A stretch of 38,555 nt of DNA from Deltaproteobacteria bacterium (GTDB taxonomy: Bacteria > Desulfobacterota > Desulfobacteria > Desulfobacterales > Desulfobacteraceae), in NCBI GenBank assembly GCA_013151635.1, contig JAADHV010000111.1, positions 34,719-73,273 on the forward strand, in the 5' to 3' direction. The position numbers were made by a program, and so were the translations under genes. The notes below the pieces were generated by a model. The model was not told the origin of the DNA. It did not search any database and was given only the letters and a program-made list of their open reading frames with translations. Shown here piece after piece: positions 27,789 to 34,930 of the stretch (position 1 is its first letter; every line of letters begins with the position of its first letter).

Positions 27789-28451
27789 TTACCTGTTATG
27801 GCAGGTAAGGCAAAGTGCCGACCCATTATTTGACATACGTAAAAGTTTCTCATTTGGCGGCCCGTTATTATGGGGGTCATGGCATGAAGAACATTCTATC
27901 TTTGCCGGTCCCCCTGCATATTTGTAAAACGGCAGAACAAATTTTGAAGGGTCCTCCCCAATCTGGTCATGGCAATTTGTACATTGGGGGCCGAATCCAA
28001 CAATTGTCTGGTGGGTCCATGAAACGCTTATTGGATGGTCATTTGAAAGATCAGTGCCGATGTTTGCTTCGCCGGAAATAAAAGTACTCCCGGTTTGATC
28101 ACCAAAAGAATCTACGGCCAGGGTTCCATCATGGCATGACAGGCAAAGTTTGCTTATCCCAAGCGGCTGTACCGTAGTTTCATCCATAGTGGGACTGGTA
28201 TATAGTGTATAGGTTGCAGTTGTCACTTTATGATTCCATAAAGGAGCTGCTGCAATCGTTTGACTGGCATTATGAGGAGTGTGGCAAACCGTGCAGATCC
28301 GGCCGGCTGACCAGCCCTGCGTGGAAAAATCATGTACACTCCCTGTTATTCCAGCAAATGAGCTGGTTGTGGCAAAAATCAAGGAAACAATTGCCACAAC
28401 CATGCATTTATTTATCAGATGAATATAATATGACAATATCTTTATCTCCAT
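27789..28451 (-). CDS. exported pentaheme cytochrome c (small doubled-CXXCH type)
   Basis: About 220 residues from the chosen ATG. Five CXXCH sites: CTVCHTPHN, CLSCHDGT, CTNCH, CSSCHDPHN and CLTCH near the end. The mature protein begins around GITGSVHDFS. It is a paralogue of the tetraheme protein at 28565, with one extra heme (CTNCH) inserted. The frame is open to 28505, but ATG at 28451 is preferred since a sigma-54-like promoter at 28525-28540 would start transcription near 28513. An AGGAG directly abuts that ATG, so a start slightly further in is also possible. Likely extracellular or periplasmic electron carrier; extracellular location is inferred. Confidence 0.8.
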   Translation of the reverse strand: MEIKILSYYIHLINKCMVVAIVSLIFATTSSFAGITGSVHDFSTQGWSAGRICTVCHTPHNASQTIAAAPLWNHKVTTATYTLYTSPTMDETTVQPLGISKLCLSCHDGTLAVDSFGDQTGSTFISGEANIGTDLSNDHPISVSWTHQTIVGFGPQCTNCHDQIGEDPSKFVLPFYKYAGGPAKIECSSCHDPHNNGPPNEKLLRMSNNGSALCLTCHNR

Positions 28452-28524
28452 CTCCTGAATCCGTTTAATAACGCTTATGCTGCGGTCAAGGCATATAAAC
28501 CACATTTGACCTTTATGCAGTTAT

Positions 28525-28540
28525 GCAGTTTTTATGCCTT
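28525..28540 (-). promoter_or_regulatory. weak sigma-54-like promoter before the pentaheme gene
   Basis: On the minus strand AAGGCATAAAAACTGC has GG and GC elements with the correct 10-nt separation. It departs from the consensus (TGGCAC, TTGC) at three positions. It lies in the gap between the tetraheme and pentaheme genes. It may give extra transcription of the lower part of operon A. Confidence 0.35.
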
Positions 28541-28564
28541 GATATTTAACAATATGCCTTCATG

Positions 28565-29218
28565 CTATTTATCATGGCAGGTCATACAGAGGGCTGAACC
28601 GGTATTATCGATTCTTAACAAGTGTCCGGCACCCGTTGGCCCACCGTTGTGGACATCGTGGCATGAAGCGCATTCAAGTTGATCAGAGCTAGTTCCAAAA
28701 AGAAGATCAGCTGAAATTGTGCCACCAAGTGCGGTGGTGTGGCCAGTGTCAGTTGGATTAAAAAGACCCCCATCCGCACTCGCCAAAGCAGTATCATATA
28801 GAAAAGAGATGGGATGATCATTGGAAAGGTCGGTCCCGACTAGCGCACCACGGTCGTTCGTCATCAACGTAGGCACACCGGTTTGGGTGCCATAAGCATC
28901 AATTGCAACGGTTCCGTCATGGCAGGAAAGGCAGAGCTTTGAAATACCGGCCGGCTGCCCCATGGTGGCATTAAGTGTGGTTGATGAATACGTTGTAAAA
29001 GATGCGGTTGTAACAGCATGATTCCAGAGGGGTGCGTCTGTGGCTGCACCGGCATTATGAGGAGTATGGCAGAAAACACAGATCTGTGTTTCACCTGAAA
29101 TTTTCACGGGTCCACCGGTTGAAGTGAAATCATGTACACTGCCGCTTATCCCTGCCCACGCACTGGAACAAAACATTAAAATAGTTCCGGCAATTATTAA
29201 GAAGAGTAACTTTTTCAT
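28565..29218 (-). CDS. exported tetraheme cytochrome c (OmcE-like plan)
   Basis: A 217-residue protein with a signal peptide (1-22, ending AWAG) and four CXXCH sites: CVFCHTPHN, CLSCHDGT, CASCHDVHN and CMTCH at the C-terminus. Landmarks LWNH, Y.S.TL, GTDLSNDHPISF and the final LCxTCH are shared with the pentaheme neighbour and with the N-terminal part of the dodecaheme protein. Size, heme number and these landmarks recall the OmcE-type tetraheme cytochromes that polymerise into extracellular filaments; this comparison is from memory. As the first gene of operon A, directly behind the sigma-54 promoter, it would be made most. A GAAAGGAAA precedes the ATG. Confidence 0.85.
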   Translation of the reverse strand: MKKLLFLIIAGTILMFCSSAWAGISGSVHDFTSTGGPVKISGETQICVFCHTPHNAGAATDAPLWNHAVTTASFTTYSSTTLNATMGQPAGISKLCLSCHDGTVAIDAYGTQTGVPTLMTNDRGALVGTDLSNDHPISFLYDTALASADGGLFNPTDTGHTTALGGTISADLLFGTSSDQLECASCHDVHNGGPTGAGHLLRIDNTGSALCMTCHDK

Positions 29219-29370
29219 GGTTTTATTTTCCTTTCTTTTATTATGATTAATAAATTCATTTTTTATTACAGGTTACAATGTTCTCTTTAATGATCAATAC
29301 TTTTTCTTAAACCACCTCCTTGCCTGAAAGATAAAAATTGCAGTTCTTTAATTTTATAGTTAAAGGAAGA

Positions 29371-29386
29371 GCAAATATTGTGCCAC
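29371..29386 (-). promoter_or_regulatory. sigma-54 promoter of operon A
   Basis: On the minus strand GTGGCACAATATTTGC, followed by T, matches the sigma-54 consensus (TGGCACR-N4-TTGCW): TGGCAC at 29385-29380 and TTGC at 29374-29371 with exact spacing. Transcription would begin near 29360, leaving a leader of about 140 nt before the tetraheme ATG. It resembles the operon B promoter at 36158-36173 over the whole core. Confidence 0.8.
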
Positions 29387-29471
29387 ACCTTTGGGAAAGC
29401 TTGAAAAGCCATTTTTTTAAGTCCTTTTTGTAACAATGCCGGTATTTATTAAAAATAACTCTGGTCTGATT

Positions 29472-29580
29472 GTTTACACAATATCAGCAATAATCGTTTT
29501 ATGCTTTTAAAACAATGTGTTATGAGTGTACAAAAATCGTACACAAAATAGCACAGGCATAACAGGCATACACTTTCAAC
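29472..29580. promoter_or_regulatory. candidate activator-binding region upstream of operon A promoter
   Basis: Four half-sites with a TACAC core occur 90-200 bp upstream of the sigma-54 promoter: TTACACAATA (29474), GTACACTCAT (inverted, ending 29531), GTACAC (29539) and ATACACTTTC (29569). Two of them form a perfect inverted repeat, GTGTAC-N7-GTACAC, at 29526-29544. The same core occurs before operon B. Position and symmetry suit binding by a Fis-domain sigma-54 activator. The 384-nt gap 29219-29602 holds no gene. Confidence 0.5.
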
Positions 29581-29602
29581 ACATGGCGGCATGGCCCTGC
29601 AA

Positions 29603-32392
29603 CTAACCGGGTTTTATTTTTCTTATATTAAGCTTGTGAAAATATTTGAACCTGAACAATGAATCCAGGCCATGGCAGTCCTTACATATCTGTGTGGCGG
29701 CAGGGGGCCTTAAAAAACTGTTTAAGGCATTGCCTTCCAGGTTAATCCTGTTGCCTTTCAAGCTTGCCTGATAAGACCATTGATGTACATTATGGCATGA
29801 AGGGCAGAATATATCCCCCGTATTAACAGGTTTCCATGTTTTTGAAGAGAAAAGAGGGAAAAAACCGGGTTTGCCTTTAATATTACGGCCAATATTTTTA
29901 ATAAGTTTGCCTAAGGGGTGGCTCGCGATTTGCGGTATTTTATTTTTTGCAGGACCATTTTTCGAATGGCAGGAATTGCAGGCCTTTTCATATATGTTAA
30001 CACCATCCCCAAAATTTCGGGCCCAAAGCTTGAATTTATGGGTGCTGTTGTGAACCAGATGGCAAACACCGCAGGTTCCGGATTGTGCGGGTGTCTTATT
30101 CAGGATATTTTTAGAACCCGGGGATGAGAATACCAGATCATGGTCTGTATTGACAATGAGTCCTTTGCCAGGGTGGCAATTATCACAGAGCAAAGGAGAA
30201 GGAGAATTTTCCAGTCTTAAAAAATTATTTGAGGTGCCCTTGTGGGGATTATGGCATGTATAACATTTTAAGAGGCCCTTTTTTGACTTTTTTCCGATTT
30301 TGTCGAACAGGGGCAGGCTTGTGAGGATTCCCTTGTCGTAAACTGATATATTAACAGGGTGGGAGGCTCCTTTAAGCACCTTTTTTTTAGCGACCCCGTC
30401 TTTATTATGGCAGTCAAAGCAGACATTACCCCGGACAAGTTTTCCGGCCCAGAGAAAACTGTTGTTTGCATTATGGACCCAATGGCATGTTTTGCAGAGT
30501 ATTGCGCTGTTTTTTCCTGAACCGGACAAATCATGTTTGGAATTGGTTATGGCAAACTTATCAGTATGACAGCTTTTACAGATCAGGGGCGGATTTTTTC
30601 TTAAAAAAGAGACTGTTTTTATTTTGTTGCGAATCCTGGGAGTATGCGGATCATGACAGGTATAGCAGCTTAAGTCCCCTTTTGCAGAGTATTTTCCGTT
30701 TTGATCAAAAAATGGCAGTCCTGCCCTCCTGTATTCATTAATATCATGTCTTTTTAAAGGGTGGGAAAAACCTTTATTTACTTTTTTATGTGCTATCCCA
30801 TGTTTGTTATGGCAGCTTTTACATAATTGCCGGTTGCTTTTGCTATCTCTGGAATCGGTTTTTCTTGCCCAGAGAAAGCCTTTGTGTGATCCATGTATAA
30901 GGTGACAACTTCCACACAGCCCGGAATCAGCGGCAGTCTGGCCAAGAATATTTTTTGCCGATGGCGATGACTTTTTCAAATCATGTCTGGTACCTGCTAT
31001 GGAAAATTTTTCAAAATGACATTCCTTGCATATTATGGGTGTTTTTTTCCTTAAAAAATACTTGTTTGGCATATTATGATTTGGTTTGGCCCGGATACCA
31101 TGGGGGGCATGACAGGTTATGCAGACCATATCACCGTTGATATCCTCAACTCCAAACTTATTGAAAAGCGGAAGAGAAAACTTTTCACGATTGATATTTA
31201 TTTTAGTAATACTGTTTTCTCTTTTCTTAAACGGATTTATTTTTAACGGGTGGGTCTTGCCGGACAGGTTAACTTTTGCGGCTACATTGCCTTTACTGTG
31301 GCAGGAAAGGCAAATCCTGGTCGTAATATCTTTTTTGCCGGAAAGTTTTCTTGCGGGCTTATGGGGCAGATGGCATGCTGAGCATAGCCCTGTTTCTTTT
31401 ACTGTTTTACCCTGGAGGTTTTTTTCTCCAGGTGCTGTGTTGCCAAGGTTATGCTTTGTATACTTCACATATTGTTTATCAATGTGACAGGTAAGACAAA
31501 GCCCTGATTTTGCGTCATTTTCAATAATTAACAGGTTTTTTTTATGCTTATTTTTATGGACTTTGTGACATGTCCTGCAGACAATTTCCCCATTCTTATC
31601 AAGCCTTGCCCCCATTTTTATTAATCGCCCGGGGATCCTTGCCTTTACCGGCTTTATGTTAACAGCGTGGAAAGGCTTTCTTTCTCCTTCTTTTGAAATA
31701 AAATATTTATCAGGATGGCAACTAAGACAAAACCCGGATCTTGAAGGATTTTTTGATAAAAATGCTTCATATTTTGAACCATGGGCAGAATGGCAGATTT
31801 TACACGTAAGTTTTTGTCTTTTCCCCTGCCAGGATACCTTGATATTTTTTTTGTTATTTTTGCCTGCCAGGTTCAAAGGGTGGTTCCCCCTTTTTTTTCC
31901 CCCAGACATGTCAGGGTGGCACTGGATGCACATCTGTGCTTTGTCATTTGGACTTCTCATGAAAATGGATGTGTCAGTCCCGGGCCTGCTTGGAACACCA
32001 TGGGCTGTATGGCATGTAGAACACTGCATTTTTCCATTTTCATCCAGGGGAAATATTTTGGGTATTTTCATGGCAGGGGGCGGTGGGACATTGGTTTTAT
32101 GACCAAAATGGTTTACATTTTCTGCCCTTGAATCCACGACACTCCCATCATGACAGGAGTAGCACATTTCAGGCGATGCCACGACCTTCTTAGAATCATA
32201 TTCAACCAGATCAGAACCTTTTCCCAAAATAAAAAATGTGTCTATCCATCTATAGTGACACAAGGCGCAACCCTTGGCCGAGTTAGGATTCCTGGGGGGG
32301 GGCTTTGTGCCTGCATATGAAGCCCTGCAAGGCAGGAAGCTTGAAAAAATAACAAAAACCAGCCAAAATAAAAATAAGTACTTGACCCTCAT
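29603..32392 (-). CDS. 24-heme modular multiheme cytochrome c
   Basis: A 929-residue exported protein with a signal peptide (about 1-28) and 24 CXXCH motifs. The first Cys residues are at 42, 77, then 124/155/197/222, 272/299/337/361, 424/455/493/524, 576/605/633/658, 710/736/774/805, then 863/903. Modules of about 150 residues recur, each with four hemes and the order CHxPH, CHxxK with HDL, CHxxH with LWA, CHxK and then SHPL. The mature protein is strongly basic and Lys-rich. No anchor, lipobox or Cys outside the hemes except in the signal peptide. It is last in operon B and could span the periplasm or act as an extended wire; the location is inference. Confidence 0.9.
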   Translation of the reverse strand: MRVKYLFLFWLVFVIFSSFLPCRASYAGTKPPPRNPNSAKGCALCHYRWIDTFFILGKGSDLVEYDSKKVVASPEMCYSCHDGSVVDSRAENVNHFGHKTNVPPPPAMKIPKIFPLDENGKMQCSTCHTAHGVPSRPGTDTSIFMRSPNDKAQMCIQCHPDMSGGKKRGNHPLNLAGKNNKKNIKVSWQGKRQKLTCKICHSAHGSKYEAFLSKNPSRSGFCLSCHPDKYFISKEGERKPFHAVNIKPVKARIPGRLIKMGARLDKNGEIVCRTCHKVHKNKHKKNLLIIENDAKSGLCLTCHIDKQYVKYTKHNLGNTAPGEKNLQGKTVKETGLCSACHLPHKPARKLSGKKDITTRICLSCHSKGNVAAKVNLSGKTHPLKINPFKKRENSITKININREKFSLPLFNKFGVEDINGDMVCITCHAPHGIRAKPNHNMPNKYFLRKKTPIICKECHFEKFSIAGTRHDLKKSSPSAKNILGQTAADSGLCGSCHLIHGSHKGFLWARKTDSRDSKSNRQLCKSCHNKHGIAHKKVNKGFSHPLKRHDINEYRRAGLPFFDQNGKYSAKGDLSCYTCHDPHTPRIRNKIKTVSFLRKNPPLICKSCHTDKFAITNSKHDLSGSGKNSAILCKTCHWVHNANNSFLWAGKLVRGNVCFDCHNKDGVAKKKVLKGASHPVNISVYDKGILTSLPLFDKIGKKSKKGLLKCYTCHNPHKGTSNNFLRLENSPSPLLCDNCHPGKGLIVNTDHDLVFSSPGSKNILNKTPAQSGTCGVCHLVHNSTHKFKLWARNFGDGVNIYEKACNSCHSKNGPAKNKIPQIASHPLGKLIKNIGRNIKGKPGFFPLFSSKTWKPVNTGDIFCPSCHNVHQWSYQASLKGNRINLEGNALNSFLRPPAATQICKDCHGLDSLFRFKYFHKLNIRKIKPG

Positions 32393-32409
32393 TTTTTAGA
32401 TTCAGACCC

Positions 32410-33363
32410 TCAAAACCCAAAAAGACTGGGAAAGTAAAAAGTTTTATATTTGGTGATCAATCCTTTTATATTGATCCTCTCAAGATTTTTCGTTTTTTTC
32501 TCGTCAAACCCTAGACTATTGAAATTCAGGACACCGTTTATGGAGTGACACTGGTTGCAGGCCACACTGGCCTCTTTTTGCTCAATATCTCTGTGAAAAA
32601 AAAATAATGCCTGGTCTGCATCATCTGGAGTCATCCTTTTCTTTCTGGACATAAATATTCTGGCTTTTTTGACATCAACCCTGTTTGTTAAATTAATTTT
32701 TTTCCCGTTTTTAAGGATATGGACTGTTATTCTTGATATGTAATTCTGATTTTTTTGAGTTTTCTTTGTCTGGGGGTCGTAATAAGTTCCAAATGGCTTT
32801 CCGCTGAATTGTACATCCTGAGTTTCTCTCCATTCAAAAATAATATTTTTAAATTTGCTTTTCTTAATATGACAGACTTCACATTGCATGAATCCTGTGT
32901 GCATATTAAGAAAAGCCCTGGCAACCCGGTTTTTGCTGTGGGGGTATAACCTGTGGCACACAGCACATGAAGATTTGTCATTAAGGCTTACAATATAGGA
33001 TTGTTCATTTTTATGAAAACCGCTTAAAGGATAATCCTTTATCATCTCATTTACTTCATCGTCCTTATGGCAGGAAGCTGTGCAATCCACTTTTGATTCA
33101 CCAGTATGGGGAACGCTTTTTATTGTTGCATGGCATTTTTTACAGCTCAATTCACCATGGGTGGAGGCTGAAAAACCTTCTTCGTCTATATGCAGTATTT
33201 TTAATTTTTCAGATGGTTCATAAGGATGTTCAAGTCTTACAAGGCCAGGATATTGATGACAAAAAAGACATCCGCTCTCATCCAAGGCAAAACAAAGCAA
33301 AGGCAGAGAAAAAAAAAGAGCCATTGAACTTAAAAATATTATAAAAGGCCTTTTAAATTTCAT
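32410..33363 (-). CDS. chimeric hexaheme cytochrome c
   Basis: A 317-residue exported protein with five CXXCH motifs and one CX3CH (Cys94-TAS-Cys98-His). The signal peptide covers about 1-26. The first 100 residues match the N-terminal module of the octaheme proteins (CLFCHQYPGL, THGELSCKKCH, KVDC). From about residue 130 it matches the triheme domain (PHSKNRVARAFLNMHTGF, CEVCH, the final CNQCH with LGF...ITKYKTFYFP). It therefore joins the start of the octaheme protein to the triheme protein and lacks the middle, the tail anchor and the N-terminal anchor. Soluble periplasmic shuttle between those complexes is a reasonable guess. It sits between the fused cytochrome b gene and the 24-heme gene. 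Confidence 0.87.
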   Translation of the reverse strand: MKFKRPFIIFLSSMALFFSLPLLCFALDESGCLFCHQYPGLVRLEHPYEPSEKLKILHIDEEGFSASTHGELSCKKCHATIKSVPHTGESKVDCTASCHKDDEVNEMIKDYPLSGFHKNEQSYIVSLNDKSSCAVCHRLYPHSKNRVARAFLNMHTGFMQCEVCHIKKSKFKNIIFEWRETQDVQFSGKPFGTYYDPQTKKTQKNQNYISRITVHILKNGKKINLTNRVDVKKARIFMSRKKRMTPDDADQALFFFHRDIEQKEASVACNQCHSINGVLNFNSLGFDEKKTKNLERINIKGLITKYKTFYFPSLFGF

Positions 33364-33375
33364 AATTTTCAGGGC

Positions 33376-34902
33376 CTATTCCTTGCTATCTGCCGGCAGC
33401 GCTCCAAAATCCAGCTTTACAGGAAGATAAAATGTTTTGTATTTCTCAATCATACCGACTATTTCTGTTGAATTCAAATGATTAACCCTCTGCCGGGAAA
33501 ACCCCAGGCTTTCAAAGTCAAGGTATCCATTTTTTTTATGACAGTCCGAACAAAACACAGGTTTTGGTGAAATATTTTCATGGAGTATTATTTTTGCTCT
33601 TGCAATCTGGTCCGGGGAATACTGGTCCTTATGTTTTAAATACTGCTGGGCCGTTGCTTCGTTAACCGGCCTGAAAATGTGTTTTGGTGAACCACCTTGT
33701 ATCTGGATCGGATATATTTTAGCCGGGTATTTTCCATATCCACCTTTAACTTTCTTTTTCATTTCACCGGTTTCATTCATAATCCAGGTAAAATAGATAT
33801 TTTTGTCTTCGACTTTTTTCCGGGCATGGCAAACAGAACAGGCTATAAAGCCTGTATGGGCATTTAAAATAGACCGGACCTTTTTTTCTTTGCTGTGGGG
33901 GTATGATCCATGGCATTTAAGGCATAACGGCGGATTAGGCTCATCTGTTGTAACATACTCGTCAACCAGGTGGAAATGACCCCGGTAGACAGGATCACTC
34001 TTTTTTAATATGGTCTTGAACTGATCCTCGGTCTGCAGGGATTTGACAGGGGGACTGGCCGCAAGTTGCGGGAAATATACAGTATGAAGCAACCAGGTTC
34101 CGAACATGAACAGGGGAACAATATAAACCAGTTTAAGACAAAAATTTAAAAATCTCCCAGGGGGTTTTCGTATTTCAGGAAATTCATTTTTTATGTAGAT
34201 CCTGCCAAGTTCAGGATCATTTATAATTTTTTTATAATGAAGAGGGTAGTCTTCCATCATCTCTTTTTCATCGACAGTTCCTGTAATCCAGGTATTATCC
34301 AGGACAGATCTGCTGGGTTTTATCTGGACTTCATAAAGGTGCCAGATCATTATTGCAAGACAGGCCAAAACAGCTTCCATACCATGAACGATGGCAGCAA
34401 TATCAATAATGAACTTACTCCACATGGATTCAGACCACAAAAGAATCCCGGTGACGGACATTAAAGTGCTGCCGGCCACCAGTGCGCCATACTCCATTTT
34501 ATGCTTATAGTTAAACCGGTCAAACTCAGGCGGGGAGGATTTTATGCCCGCATAATAAAAAATATTATGAATAAAATCTTTTAAATCTTTCATTTTTGGC
34601 AGCATATCAAGAAAAAAACGATGCCCGGCAGAAGTCAAAAGCAGATAAAGACCATGATAAACACAGGTTATAATCATTGTTATACCGGCAATGCGATGTA
34701 AAATTTTTCTAAACAGGAATACGGTTTCCCTATATTCACCGAGCAAGGCTACAACCCCTTCAGGCAGTTTCACCATAAACCCTGTGACAGCAAGGGTCAC
34801 AAATGCTCCCAAAAGCATGAAATGTTGAATTCTTTCCGCACGGTTCAGCCGGATAAAATATTTTCCGGAAATTTCAGGTTGACCGCTCTGTCTGGTTTCC
34901 AT
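33376..34902 (-). CDS. cytochrome b - triheme cytochrome c fusion
   Basis: A 508-residue fusion. Residues 1-230 are a b-type cytochrome with four main helices and candidate ligands His27, His69, His83, His173 and His188. A further helix at about 251-272 leads to a periplasmic domain with three CXXCH motifs (Cys327, Cys355, Cys451). In operon A these two halves are separate overlapping genes (19896-20723 and 19024-19899), and the extra helix corresponds to the N-terminal anchor of the separate triheme protein. It is predicted to exchange electrons between the quinone pool and periplasmic hemes. In composition it recalls the b/c fusion idea of Geobacter CbcL, but with the domains in the other order. 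Confidence 0.9.
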   Translation of the reverse strand: METRQSGQPEISGKYFIRLNRAERIQHFMLLGAFVTLAVTGFMVKLPEGVVALLGEYRETVFLFRKILHRIAGITMIITCVYHGLYLLLTSAGHRFFLDMLPKMKDLKDFIHNIFYYAGIKSSPPEFDRFNYKHKMEYGALVAGSTLMSVTGILLWSESMWSKFIIDIAAIVHGMEAVLACLAIMIWHLYEVQIKPSRSVLDNTWITGTVDEKEMMEDYPLHYKKIINDPELGRIYIKNEFPEIRKPPGRFLNFCLKLVYIVPLFMFGTWLLHTVYFPQLAASPPVKSLQTEDQFKTILKKSDPVYRGHFHLVDEYVTTDEPNPPLCLKCHGSYPHSKEKKVRSILNAHTGFIACSVCHARKKVEDKNIYFTWIMNETGEMKKKVKGGYGKYPAKIYPIQIQGGSPKHIFRPVNEATAQQYLKHKDQYSPDQIARAKIILHENISPKPVFCSDCHKKNGYLDFESLGFSRQRVNHLNSTEIVGMIEKYKTFYLPVKLDFGALPADSKE

Positions 34903-34930
34903 ATAAGTCCTTTGCCGATCTAAAACATTA

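Noticed and set aside
29535-29575. CRISPR-like short repeats (AGGCATA twice) near 29550
   Set aside because: Only two 7-nt copies with no regular spacers and no cas genes in the window.
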